64,000 bases of DNA from Curtobacterium salicis. GTDB taxonomy: Bacteria; Actinomycetota; Actinomycetes; Actinomycetales; Microbacteriaceae. This document shows, in pieces, positions 26,323 to 34,647 of the stretch. Under the pieces are notes generated by a model. It did no database searches. It saw only the letters and a list, made by a program, of their open reading frames with translations, and was not told where the DNA came from. Within the stretch, counting starts at the first letter, position 1. The number at the start of each line of letters is the position of its first letter. A program made the position numbers and the translations under genes. The stretch lies in the NCBI RefSeq assembly GCF_011759505.1, contig NZ_JAAOYO010000003.1, positions 434,001-498,000 of the forward strand, read 5' to 3'.

Positions 26323-27363
26323 CTACCGGTGTGCGGCGGCGCGGAGGGCGAGGAGCTGCTCGGTGAGCTCCTCGAGGTGCAGGTCGTTGACGGTCTCGAC
26401 CTGGTGCACGGCGGCATCGGGCCAGGCCGCTGCCCCGTGGACGGCGCCGAGGACGGCTCCGGCCATGGCGGCGATCGTGTCGGTGTCGCCGCCGATGCTC
26501 GCCGCCGTGCACACGGTCTGCCACGGGTCGAGGTCGAGGGCGACGAGGGCGAGCGCGGCGACGACGGACTCCTGCGAGGCCACGCTCGTGCCGATGAGTC
26601 CGGAGACGACGTCGATCCGCTGGTCGGTCGGCACGGTGGCCAGGTGTCCCCGGGCCCACTCGGTGCGATCGGCGATCGAGGCTCCGGCGACCCAGTGCCC
26701 GCGGGTCGCACCGAGGCGGGCGGCAGCGACGGCCATGTCGAGAGCTCCGGACCGGCTCGCACCGTCGATGCCGGCGGAGACCGCCGCGGCGATGGCGCTG
26801 GCGCCGGCGATGCCGAGCCCGGTGTCGTGGGTGACCCGAGAGGCGTCCTGCGCGGCGTCGACGAGGGCCGCGACACCGTCCGAGCCGGTTGCACCGGTCC
26901 CCCCGAGGGGCGTGGCGATGCCGACCGGGGTGATCCGCATCGCGGCCCCGTTCGTGGTGCCCGTCGACCCGGCCTCGGACGCCGGGACACCGTCGAGGAT
27001 GCGCTGCACGGCCGTCTTCGTGCTCGGGCCGAGCAGGTCGAGCGACCCCTTGGCCGCCATCGTCCGTTCCCAGGCGATGAGGGCTTCGGCGAACTGCACC
27101 GGATCGAGTCGACCGTCGCCCTGCACGAGCAGCTGCGCCACCAGGACGGCCTGCTCGGTGTCGTCGGTGATGCTCGCCGCGGGCATGCCGTGCGCGATCC
27201 GCTGGTGGGGCCCGGCGTCGACGAAACCGCTGATGACGCCGTGGTCGGCGCGGATCTGGTCGAGGGACATCGACTGCGTGGGCATGCCGAGTGCGTCCCC
27301 GATCGCGAGCCCACGGAAGGCCGCGAGCGCGTGCTCGTGCACGGTGCCGGTGGTGGGGGTCAC
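26323..27363 (-). CDS. ADP-ribosylglycohydrolase-family protein
   Basis: A 346-residue DraG/ARH-type hydrolase with a di-metal site. GLAIGDALGMPTQSMS opens the fold, ITDDTEQAVLVAQLLVQG gives the paired Asp ligands, and the late SIGGDTDTIAAMAGAVLGAV gives the second GDTD cluster. The family cleaves N-glycosidic bonds of ADP-ribose. Between a permease and a kinase in a salvage operon, it may instead hydrolyse a nucleoside. The GTG start at 27363 overlaps the GntR stop by four bases (GTGA). A longer upstream reading is rejected. Confidence 0.85.
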   Translation of the reverse strand: MTPTTGTVHEHALAAFRGLAIGDALGMPTQSMSLDQIRADHGVISGFVDAGPHQRIAHGMPAASITDDTEQAVLVAQLLVQGDGRLDPVQFAEALIAWERTMAAKGSLDLLGPSTKTAVQRILDGVPASEAGSTGTTNGAAMRITPVGIATPLGGTGATGSDGVAALVDAAQDASRVTHDTGLGIAGASAIAAAVSAGIDGASRSGALDMAVAAARLGATRGHWVAGASIADRTEWARGHLATVPTDQRIDVVSGLIGTSVASQESVVAALALVALDLDPWQTVCTAASIGGDTDTIAAMAGAVLGAVHGAAAWPDAAVHQVETVNDLHLEELTEQLLALRAAAHR

Positions 27364-28070
27364 GATGCGCTCCCGAACTTCATGTGGATGCGGAACCGGC
27401 TCGGGTCGAGCAGGCTGTCGACAGCCTCCACGAACGTGCCGTCCGCCGTGCGGGAGACCCGTCGGCTGTGGAGGAACGGCTCGCCGGCCGCCCTGTGGAG
27501 GGACGCCGCCTCCTCCGCGGTGAGTGGCTGGACGTCGACCCACTGCTCGGCGAGCGCGGGCACCAGGCCGGCACTGGCGATGGTGGCGGTGAGGGAGTCG
27601 TCGACGAGCCCGTCGTCGACGGCGCGGGCGAGCCTCCCGAGTGGTGGGACCAGGCTGCGCTCGAGCGAGACGTCCGGCCCGCCGACGATGTGGCGGACAC
27701 GGTCGACGGCGATGAAGTCGGGGTCGTCGAGGCCGAGCTCTGCTGCCTGGCCCGGTCGGCTGACCCGGGCGATGCGCAGGACCCGGACGGCGATCTCGGT
27801 GCCGGTGGCCTCGAGCGAGCGCGCCCATCCGCTGCGGGGGTCGAGCGCGGCGCCGTCGAAGGTGACGATCGAGCCGATGCCGCCGTGGATGGCGATGTAC
27901 TCCTGGTCGGCGAGGTCGGCGAGCGCAGCCCGCACGGTGCCGCGGCTGACGGCGAAGCGTTCGGCCAGGTCGTGTTCGCCCGGCAGGCGTTGGCCCGGCG
28001 CGTAGCGACCCGTGGCGATCGCGTCGCGCAGGGCGTCGGCGACGAGGCGTCGCTTCGATGAGACCGGCAT
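27360..28070 (-). CDS. GntR/HutC-family regulator
   Basis: A 236-residue regulator. The N-terminal winged helix is APGQRLPGEHDLAERFAVSR followed by GTVRAALADLADQEYIAIHGG. The UTRA sensor domain follows from about residue 85. It is the first gene of the kinase-permease-glycohydrolase operon and overlaps the next gene by four bases. An interrupted palindrome lies immediately upstream, suggesting autoregulation and substrate induction. Confidence 0.9.
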   Translation of the reverse strand: MPVSSKRRLVADALRDAIATGRYAPGQRLPGEHDLAERFAVSRGTVRAALADLADQEYIAIHGGIGSIVTFDGAALDPRSGWARSLEATGTEIAVRVLRIARVSRPGQAAELGLDDPDFIAVDRVRHIVGGPDVSLERSLVPPLGRLARAVDDGLVDDSLTATIASAGLVPALAEQWVDVQPLTAEEAASLHRAAGEPFLHSRRVSRTADGTFVEAVDSLLDPSRFRIHMKFGSAS

Positions 28071-28101
28071 GGACAGGAGACTACATGTACAAGACCTGTC
28101 C
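28071..28101. promoter_or_regulatory. Candidate GntR operator
   Basis: An outer inverted repeat GGACAGG/CCTGTCC encloses TACATGTA. The two centres differ by half a base, so the whole 31-bp site is nearly symmetric. It directly abuts the GntR start codon. Confidence 0.5.
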
Positions 28102-28132
28102 AGTCCACACGGTGTCGATCAGACGCTCGGGT

Positions 28133-28870
28133 TCACGGCGTCGGGACCGGGTCCCACGCTCCGTTCAACCGGAGGGTGAACAGCAGCGGATCGTCGTTCG
28201 GCCGGAACGACGTGCTGGGCCCGAAGTCCAACCCACCAGCCTTCGGCACGCCGGCCTCGACACCGACCCGCTGGGACGCATCCACCGGGTCGACCGCGTC
28301 GGCCGATGCGATCTTCTCCTCGAGCTCGCCGACGGAGGTGTCGGGCAGATCGAGCTGTCGGAGCACGTCGCGGTAGCCGTCCACCCCGGCCTTCGCGCCG
28401 GCCACCGGCACCGTGTTGACACGGAGGTGGAACAGCCGTCCCTTCGGCAGGACCACCTCGCCCGACGCGTCCTTCATCTCCTGCGCGTTGTCGAGCGCGT
28501 CGAAGATCACCTGGGTCGCCTGGACCCGGACCTGCTCGCCGCCGGGGAGCAGGAACCGGACCGGTCGTCCCCCGGCTGCCTCCGAGCCGTACGCACCGAC
28601 CCGGGTCCGCGCGCCGTCCGGGACGTCCGTGTCGATCCCGAACGCCTCGACCGAGGGCGGCACCGTCAGGTCCCAGGTCTCGATCCCGTTCTCGGAGGAC
28701 CGTGCGGTGGGTTCGGGGCCTCGATGGCTCACGCCGTGCTCGCTTCCGTCGGAGCTGGCCGACCCGGCGGGTGCCGGGCCGTCGGGTCCGGGTGTGCACC
28801 CGGTGAGGAGCACGACCACGAGGGTCGCGACCGCGGGCCCGAGGACCCGCCGTGTCGGTGTCACCGCCAT
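28133..28870 (-). CDS. Lipoprotein, unknown
   Basis: A 245-residue protein with lipobox LLTGCTPG near residue 25, followed by a Pro/Gly/Ser-rich linker. The globular part contains VRVQATQVIFDALDNAQEMK and GRLFHLRVNTVPV, with charged helices. The family is not recognised. It overlaps the stop of the upstream frameshifted gene by ten bases, so both belonged to one operon. It is probably anchored on the outer face of the membrane and may be a partner of the upstream protein. Confidence 0.65.
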   Translation of the reverse strand: MAVTPTRRVLGPAVATLVVVLLTGCTPGPDGPAPAGSASSDGSEHGVSHRGPEPTARSSENGIETWDLTVPPSVEAFGIDTDVPDGARTRVGAYGSEAAGGRPVRFLLPGGEQVRVQATQVIFDALDNAQEMKDASGEVVLPKGRLFHLRVNTVPVAGAKAGVDGYRDVLRQLDLPDTSVGELEEKIASADAVDPVDASQRVGVEAGVPKAGGLDFGPSTSFRPNDDPLLFTLRLNGAWDPVPTP

Positions 28871-29605
28871 GAGAACTCCGTGTCGTGGAGATCGTCCACC
28901 AGGTCGCCCAGGCGGTTGTCGAGCCGGCGGTCCTCGATCCGGTCCGGGACCGATGTGCCGACGAGCGCTCTTGCCCGCTCCGGGTCGTCGTGCGCGAGGG
29001 CCTGCCAGGCGGGCAACGTGTCGTGTTCGATGTAGTCCCAGCGGACCGAGAAGTCGGCGAGGTTCTCCGTCGGGACGTACACCGTCTCGGTCGCTCCCTG
29101 CACCCCGGGGACGGCCGGCATCGCGTCGTAGGAGAATGACGCCCCGCCCTCGTACTGGCCGAGCGTCTTGGTCCCCGGAACGGATGCGTCACCGACGATG
29201 CCGAGCACCGTGGTGAAGGCCTCACCGGTGACGGGGTGTTCCCGCATGACGTCGTACTGGACCGAGTGGCTGCGTCCGTCGACGCTCGTCCCGGTCGGCC
29301 TCGCGTCCCTCCCACGCGCGCACGGCGTCCAACCGTCGGTTCTCGTCGGCGGCTTGCTGCTTCGCATGCTCGACCTGTCGCGTAAGCTCGTCCATCGCAC
29401 GCGCGAGCCGACCCCGCTCCGCGGACTCCGTGACGCTCGCTGTCCGGAACAACTCGGCGTACCCGCCGCGGAACTCCTGCAACGCGGTCTCCACCGCGCC
29501 GCGCCGCGCACCGCTCTGCCCGGTGAACACCGCGTCTGCAGACTGCGTCGCCCTGACCAGCGCCCCCGCTGCAGCGTCGTCGAACTCGACCCCCATGGAC
29601 GGCAT
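28861..29605 (-). pseudogene. Frameshifted helical protein of unknown function
   Basis: Two frames carry one protein. From the start at 29605 the first frame reads a coding-like helical N-terminus: MGVEFDDAAAGALVRATQSA, later LARAMDELTRQVEHAKQQAADENRR and EGREADRD. The +1 frame then carries VDGRSHSVQYDVMREHPVTG and VPTENLADFSVRWDYIEHDT to the stop at 28861. Past the junction near 29281-29310 the first frame turns into Arg-rich nonsense, and the second frame is nonsense before it. One extra base would explain this: a mutation or a sequencing error. The helical start resembles WXG/LXG-like T7SS substrates only loosely. Confidence 0.6.
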
Positions 29606-29658
29606 GGTAACCGCATTGCCCGGACAGGGGTCCGGGATGTTCGCGATCAGCGGTTCGA

Positions 29659-29702
29659 CGGACGGGAGGCCCGTGCCCGGCTGGTCCGGCGCCTCCCGTC
29701 CG
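29659..29702. terminator. Hairpin terminator, ACGGGAGGC family
   Basis: Arms CGGACGGGAGGC and GCCTCCCGTCCG with an imperfect inner stem, just past the stop of the alcohol dehydrogenase gene on the minus strand. Confidence 0.75.
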
Positions 29703-29714
29703 CCTCGCACCCGA

Positions 29715-30752
29715 CTACAGGACGACGACCGTCGTCCCTGCCGACGTCGCCGGGCGGTCCATCGCCTCGAGCGCCGCCGGCGCCTCGTCGAGCGGGATGG
29801 TCCGGCCGACCAGCGGCGCGGGGTCGAGCCGGCCGTCGGCGATCTCGGCGAGCATCGCCGGGTACTCGTGGGCGGACATGCCGTGGCTGCCGAGCAGTTC
29901 GAGCTCGAGTCCGATGACGCGGCCCAGGTCGACCTGCGGGGTCGCGTCCGCGCCCGCGAGGAGTCCGACCTGCACGTGCCGACCACCCGGGCGGAGGGCG
30001 GCGATGCCCTGGCGGACGAGGGACGCACGACCGAGGGCCTCGACGACGACGTGGGCGCCGCCGTCCGTGGCGATGCGGATCTGCTCGTCGACGTCGTCGG
30101 TCTGTGCGTCGACCGTGGTGGCGGCGCCGAGGGTGCGGGCGAGTGCGAGTGCCTCGGCGGAGACGTCGACCGCGACGACCCGGGCGCCCCGCGAGACGGC
30201 GACGACGATCGCCGAGAGCCCGACTCCCCCGCAGCCGAGGACGACCACGTGCTCCCCCGATGCCGTGCGGCCGCGGTTCACGACGGCCCGGTAGGCGGTG
30301 GCGAACCGGCAGCCCAGCCCCGCGGCCGTGGCGTCGTCGATGGCGTCCGGCACGGCGACCAGGTTCGTGTCCGCGTGGTGCACGACGACCTGCTCGGCGA
30401 ACGAGCCGGGGCGGTCGAAGCCGGGCTGGGTCTGGTTCGGGCAGATGCTCTGGCGGCCGGCGACGCACGTCGGGCAGGTGCCGCACGCGTTGACGAACGG
30501 AGCGGTCACCCGTGTGCCGGGCCGCCACTGTCGGACCTGGTCGCCGACGCGCTCGACGACGCCGACGAACTCGTGGCCGGGGACGTGCGGCAGCGCGACG
30601 GTGTCGTCGTGGCCGTGCCAGGCGTGCCAGTCGCTGCGGCAGACCCCGGTGGCGACGACCCGGACGACGGCGGCGTGCGGTGGGCACGCGGGCTCCGGGA
30701 CGTCGGTGACGACGGGCGTCGCGGAGAAGGAGTCGAAGGTCACGGCACGCAT
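29715..30752 (-). CDS. Zinc-dependent alcohol dehydrogenase
   Basis: A 345-residue MDR-superfamily enzyme. Catalytic zinc ligands are seen in TGVCRSDWHAWHGHD and the following HVPGHEF. The structural zinc loop is NACGTCPTCVAGRQSICPN. The nucleotide-binding site is VVVLGCGGVGLSAIVVAVSR. It should oxidise an alcohol or reduce an aldehyde with NAD(H). It is alone between two hairpins, with a TetR gene upstream on the same strand. That TetR is divergent from another oxidoreductase pair, so control of this gene is uncertain. Confidence 0.9.
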   Translation of the reverse strand: MRAVTFDSFSATPVVTDVPEPACPPHAAVVRVVATGVCRSDWHAWHGHDDTVALPHVPGHEFVGVVERVGDQVRQWRPGTRVTAPFVNACGTCPTCVAGRQSICPNQTQPGFDRPGSFAEQVVVHHADTNLVAVPDAIDDATAAGLGCRFATAYRAVVNRGRTASGEHVVVLGCGGVGLSAIVVAVSRGARVVAVDVSAEALALARTLGAATTVDAQTDDVDEQIRIATDGGAHVVVEALGRASLVRQGIAALRPGGRHVQVGLLAGADATPQVDLGRVIGLELELLGSHGMSAHEYPAMLAEIADGRLDPAPLVGRTIPLDEAPAALEAMDRPATSAGTTVVVL

Positions 30753-30784
30753 GTGCCCGATCCTGCCACCCGGGCGGATCGGGG

Positions 30785-31336
30785 TCAGGGCAGCGCGGCC
30801 AGGACCTCGTCGATCGTCGCCGACATCGGGCGGTCGGCGGCCGGGTCCTCGTCGACCCAGGACTCCAGCGCCACCTGGAACACGAGCACGCCGAGCTCAC
30901 CCAGGACGGTGGCCTGCAGGGGTGTCTCCCCCCGCTCGACGAAGGCGGCCTGCGCAGCGCGGACCAGGTCGGAGCGCTTCCGGGCGTCCCGGTCGCGCAG
31001 TTCGTCGTTGCCCTCGACGATCCGGCGCCAGGCGGCGGTCTGCGCGTGGTTGCCGTCGAAGCGGGCGGCGGCGACCTGGTGCAGGACGCGGCGGATGACC
31101 TCCATCGGCGCGAGGTCGGCGGGTGCCTCGGTGATGAGTCGTGCGGCGGTGACCGGGATCTCGTCGCCGGCGAAGACCACCTCGCGCTTGTCGGCGAAGT
31201 GCCGGAAGAACGTCCGCGTGGTCAGGCCGGCGCGTGCGGTGATCTGCGGCACGGTGGTCGCGGCGAAGCCCTGCTCGGCGAAGAGCTCGAAGGCCGCCCG
31301 CTCGAGTCGACCTCGTGCATCCGGAGCCCATCGCAT
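30785..31336 (-). CDS. TetR-family repressor
   Basis: A 183-residue regulator with HTH ERAAFELFAEQGFAATTVPQ and ARAGLTTRTFFRHFADKREV. The C-terminal domain is a typical all-helical ligand pocket. The frame is open further upstream, but MRWAPDARGRLERAAF places the HTH at the usual distance. It is divergent from an oxidoreductase/NAD(P)-binding operon. Two copies of a similar palindrome in the divergent gap are its likely operators. Confidence 0.88.
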   Translation of the reverse strand: MRWAPDARGRLERAAFELFAEQGFAATTVPQITARAGLTTRTFFRHFADKREVVFAGDEIPVTAARLITEAPADLAPMEVIRRVLHQVAAARFDGNHAQTAAWRRIVEGNDELRDRDARKRSDLVRAAQAAFVERGETPLQATVLGELGVLVFQVALESWVDEDPAADRPMSATIDEVLAALP

Positions 31337-31351
31337 CGGTCGATCGTACCT

Positions 31352-31370
31352 GATGACACGACGTGCCATG
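31352..31370. promoter_or_regulatory. TetR operator, copy 1
   Basis: GATGACA, five bases, TGCCATG: the second half differs from the ideal TGTCATC at two positions. It repeats the arrangement of copy 2, 28 bases away. Confidence 0.45.
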
Positions 31371-31379
31371 AGGGCATAC

Positions 31380-31398
31380 GATGACATCACGTGTCATC
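31380..31398. promoter_or_regulatory. TetR operator, copy 2
   Basis: GATGACA, five bases, TGTCATC: perfect seven-base arms, 32 bases before the start of the quinone-oxidoreductase-like gene. Confidence 0.6.
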
Positions 31399-31429
31399 AC
31401 AGTGAGACATCCAGGAGCGAGGAGCTCGC

Positions 31430-32503
31430 ATGACCGCCGACCCCACCACCACACCACCGAACGAAGCCCTCTGGCTGCTCGGACCCCGCGGTCCCTTCGA
31501 GGTCCGCCCGACCCCGATGCCGACCCCGGGCGCCAGCGAGCTCGTCGTCCGCGTCCACGCCGTCGCCGTGAACCCCGTCGACGCCATCACCGGCCCGCTC
31601 CGCCGACTCGTCTCACCGTGGGTGCGCTTCCCGACCGTCCTCGGCAGCGACGTCGCCGGCGAGGTCGTCGCGATCGGCCCCGACGTCACGGACCTCCGCG
31701 TCGGCGACCGGGTGACCGCGTTCGCCGCCGGACAGGAGAAGGCCCGGAACCGCGCGTCCGAAGGCGGGTTCCAGCGGTACGTGACGGTCCTCGACCGCGT
31801 CACCACGCGCCTCCCGGCCGACGTGTCCGCCGAGCGTGCCGCGGTCCTGCCGCTGGCACTCGCGACGGCCTCGGCCGGCCTGTACGAGACCGACCAGCTC
31901 GGCCTGCCGTTCCCCACGCTCGGGGCCTCCCGCGCCGACGAGGTCGTCCTGGTCTGGGGCGCGTCGACGAGCGTCGGGATGAACGCCGTCCAGCTCGCCC
32001 GCGCCAGCGGCTACACGGTCGTCGCGACGGCCGGCCGAGCGAACCACGACCTCGTCCGCTCCCTGGGCGCCGAGACCGCCGTCGACTACCGCGACGCCGA
32101 CGTCGACCGGCAGGTCGTCGCCGCGATCGGCGGACGGCGACTCGTCGGCACCGTCGCAATCGGGAAGGGCTCCCTCGGCCACGCACTACGCATCGCGCGC
32201 GCCGTCCCCGGCACGAAGCGGATCGCATCCGCCTACCCCGACCCGGTGACCGCCGTGCGCTCGCGCATCGAGCGGTTCCGCGGCATGCACGTCACCGCGA
32301 TCTGGGGCGGGACCCCCGTCGTCTCGCCGGTCGGCCCGGCGGTCTTCCGCGACTTCCTGCCCGCGGCCCTGGCCGACGGACGGTTCCGGCCGGCACCCGA
32401 CCCGACGGTCGTCGGTCACGGACTGGAGGCACTCCCCGCCGCCCTGCAGACCCTCCGGGACGGCGTCTCGGCGACCAAGGTCGTCGTCGGGATGGACGCC
32501 TGA
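31430..32503 (+). CDS. Quinone-oxidoreductase-like MDR enzyme
   Basis: A 357-residue zinc-independent alcohol-dehydrogenase-family enzyme. The N-terminal GroES-like part has VHAVAVNPVDAITGPLRRLV and VLGSDVAGEVVAIGPDV. The NADP(H) loop is VLVWGASTSVGMNAVQLARA. No structural-zinc cysteines are present, as expected for enoyl-reductase or quinone reductase types. It ends TGATG with the next gene, an overlap of one base, so the two are co-translated. Probably repressed by the divergent TetR. The substrate is unknown. Confidence 0.85.
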   Translation: MTADPTTTPPNEALWLLGPRGPFEVRPTPMPTPGASELVVRVHAVAVNPVDAITGPLRRLVSPWVRFPTVLGSDVAGEVVAIGPDVTDLRVGDRVTAFAAGQEKARNRASEGGFQRYVTVLDRVTTRLPADVSAERAAVLPLALATASAGLYETDQLGLPFPTLGASRADEVVLVWGASTSVGMNAVQLARASGYTVVATAGRANHDLVRSLGAETAVDYRDADVDRQVVAAIGGRRLVGTVAIGKGSLGHALRIARAVPGTKRIASAYPDPVTAVRSRIERFRGMHVTAIWGGTPVVSPVGPAVFRDFLPAALADGRFRPAPDPTVVGHGLEALPAALQTLRDGVSATKVVVGMDA

Positions 32504-33159
32504 TGGAGTCGCAGCGCACGATCCTGGTGTTCGGCGGGACCGGGCAGACCGGGCGACACCTCACGGATCTCGCCCTCGCGGCCGGACACCGCGTCCGTGT
32601 CCTCGCCCGGACGCCCGCCAAGGCCGGTCCCCCGCGTGCCGGCCTCGACGTGCGGCAGGGGTCGGTGACCGACGAGCTCGACCTGGACGGGCTGCTCGAC
32701 GGCGTCGACTCGGTGGTCTCGCTACTCGGCGACGTGCAGGCGCAGCGGACCGCGCTGGTGAACACGGCGTTCGTCCACCGTCTGGTGCCGGCGATGCGCC
32801 GGACCGGGGTCCGCCGGTTCCTCTACCAGGCGGGTGCCCTGAGCGCCCCGCCGCACGCGCGGCTGACGCCGGTGCTCTGGGCGATCCGGAACACGGTCGC
32901 CCGCAGCTACGACGGCCAGCACCGGGACAACGAGGCGGTGATGCGGTACCTGGCCGACGACGCGATGGACATCGAGTGGATGGTGCACCGTGCCGGCATC
33001 GGGTCGGACGGACCCTCGAAGGGCGTGCTCGAGCGGACCGAGGGGACGCCGGGCATCGGGACGTTCGGGGACTGCGCGGCCTACGACCTGCGGTTGCTCG
33101 ACGACCCGACGGCGGTGCACACGACGAGCCTGAGCGCCTACCGGAAGACGGCGGGCTGA
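32503..33159 (+). CDS. NAD(P)H-binding SDR-like protein
   Basis: A 218-residue atypical SDR. It starts TILVFGGTGQTGRHLTDLAL with a GxxGxxG loop and an Arg-containing second loop (VRVLART), indicating NADP(H). RFLYQAGALSAPPHARLTP holds the region where the catalytic residues of extended SDRs sit, but a clear YxxxK is absent. This fits the NmrA/HSCARG-like binding group. Its ATG overlaps the stop of the preceding oxidoreductase by one base. Confidence 0.8.
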   Translation: MESQRTILVFGGTGQTGRHLTDLALAAGHRVRVLARTPAKAGPPRAGLDVRQGSVTDELDLDGLLDGVDSVVSLLGDVQAQRTALVNTAFVHRLVPAMRRTGVRRFLYQAGALSAPPHARLTPVLWAIRNTVARSYDGQHRDNEAVMRYLADDAMDIEWMVHRAGIGSDGPSKGVLERTEGTPGIGTFGDCAAYDLRLLDDPTAVHTTSLSAYRKTAG

Positions 33160-33222
33160 GCGGACGGCGACGCGGACCGGTCTGCGAGCTGCCCGGACGG
33201 AGGGCACGGACCGGACGGCCGG

Positions 33223-33390
33223 TCAGCGGATGCGGGGCTCGGCGCGGAAGAAGTCGGAGTAGCGCGGCTCGCTCGGCTCCCACAGACGGGCCGTCACGAT
33301 CGCTGCCAGGTCCTCCGGCGGCGTCAGCCCGTGCCGTCGCCACTGCGCCGGGTCGGCGCGAGCAGCCCTGATCGCGTGCCGGTCAGCCAC
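33223..33390 (-). CDS. Small protein, unknown, second of a coupled pair
   Basis: A 55-codon frame starting with GTG (ADRHAIRAARADPAQWRRHG, then LTPPEDLAAIVTARLWEPSE and a tail ending AEPRIR). The start overlaps the stop of the small frame upstream by eight bases, so translational coupling is likely. Composition is coding-like with high GC at third positions. No known family. The Trp and Arg spacing suggests an amphipathic helical peptide. Confidence 0.5.
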   Translation of the reverse strand: MADRHAIRAARADPAQWRRHGLTPPEDLAAIVTARLWEPSEPRYSDFFRAEPRIR

Positions 33391-33541
33391 GGACTGCCGC
33401 CGGTCGGTCGACGCGGTGCAGGGACTCGCGTGGGGCGTCGGACGGCTGGTGGCACCGACCGAGGCTGATCGAGCGGGTCGGCGGCAGGGACACGTCGGCC
33501 GGGTCGATCCGGGTCGCGATCGGGGTGATGGTGGTGAGCAC
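33383..33541 (-). CDS. Small protein, unknown, first of a coupled pair
   Basis: A 52-codon frame from a GTG with a strong GGGAGGG ribosome binding site seven bases upstream. The protein begins LTTITPIATRIDPADVSLPP and ends HRVDRPAAVRG. The longer open frame upstream is discounted because the binding site fixes this start. It shares eight bases with the next small gene. No family is recognised. Confidence 0.45.
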   Translation of the reverse strand: MLTTITPIATRIDPADVSLPPTRSISLGRCHQPSDAPRESLHRVDRPAAVRG

Positions 33542-33762
33542 GGTCGTCCCTCCCGGGGATCGGTGGAGCGCCGGATCGAACGGATCTGAACGCTGATGTT
33601 TCAACGTCCTCATTTGTACGTGATGGCAACTGATATGGCAACGCGCTCCTCGCGGGGGATCCGTGGTAAGAGCCACCGGCTGAGCGGTCCCGCAGCGTGT
33701 CGTGAGGACCTCTCCAGTCCGCGCTGGGAACGTCGTGGCATCCACACCGGAAGAGGGGTCCG

Positions 33763-34647
33763 ATGCCGACACTGTCCCGACGCACGCTGCTCATCGGCGG
33801 CGGATCGGCCGTCCTCGCCGCTGCAGCCGGCGCCGTCCTGGTCGAGCAGGGTGTCTTGCCCGGACGGGCATCGGCCGAACGGGCGCTCGGCATGACCGGA
33901 CCGGCTGGCGTCGTCCCGACCACCGAGGCCGGCCGACGCCTCCAGGGTTCGTTCGCCTCGGCCGCCCGTGGTGGCGCGGAGACGGGGTGGACGATCAGCT
34001 ACCCGCCCGGCTCTGCAGAGGGTGACCCACTGCCGGTGGTCGTGTCCCTGCACGGGTACGGCGGCGACCACCGCAGCAGCTTCGACCACGGCATGCACCT
34101 CGACCGGTTCCAGGCCGCGGGTCGGGCAGCGGGCGAGCCGGCCGTCGCGATCGCCTCCGTCGACGGCGGGAACGACTACTGGCACCCCCGCGCCGCAGGT
34201 CGTGACCCGCACAGGATGCTCGTCGACGAGTTCCTACCCCTGCTGCACGACCGCGGGTTGGACGTCGGACGGCTCGGGCTGTTCGGCTGGTCGATGGGGG
34301 CGTACGGAGCGCTCCTGGTCGGCAGCACGCTCGGACCGGAGCGCGTCCGGGCCGTCGCTGCGAGTTCGGTGGCGCTCTGGCCCACCCCGCAGCGGGCGGC
34401 CTCGGGGGCGTTCGACAGCGCGAAGGACTTCGCGCAGCACGACCTGACGACCCGGACGGCGGCGCTCGGGGCCCTGCACGCACGGATCACCTGCGGCACC
34501 GCGGACGCCTTCTGCCCCGGCGACGAGCAGCTCGTCCACCGCATCACACCGGCGCCGCAGTCGAGCTTCACGCTCGGGGCGCACGACTGGTCGTACTGGC
34601 GGCGGGTGGCGCCGGACCAGTTGCGGTTCCTCGCTGCGGCCCTCTGA
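33763..34647 (+). CDS. Tat-exported alpha/beta hydrolase (esterase)
   Basis: A 294-residue hydrolase. The N-terminus has a twin-arginine signal (TLSRRTLLIGGGSAVLAAAA). The oxyanion loop VVVSLHGYGGDHRSSF and the nucleophile elbow GLFGWSMGAYGALL (Ser near residue 177) define the fold. A late GAHDWSYWRRV offers the catalytic His. The pattern matches esterase-D/antigen-85-like secreted esterases. It acts outside the membrane. The substrate is unknown. Confidence 0.8.
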   Translation: MPTLSRRTLLIGGGSAVLAAAAGAVLVEQGVLPGRASAERALGMTGPAGVVPTTEAGRRLQGSFASAARGGAETGWTISYPPGSAEGDPLPVVVSLHGYGGDHRSSFDHGMHLDRFQAAGRAAGEPAVAIASVDGGNDYWHPRAAGRDPHRMLVDEFLPLLHDRGLDVGRLGLFGWSMGAYGALLVGSTLGPERVRAVAASSVALWPTPQRAASGAFDSAKDFAQHDLTTRTAALGALHARITCGTADAFCPGDEQLVHRITPAPQSSFTLGAHDWSYWRRVAPDQLRFLAAAL

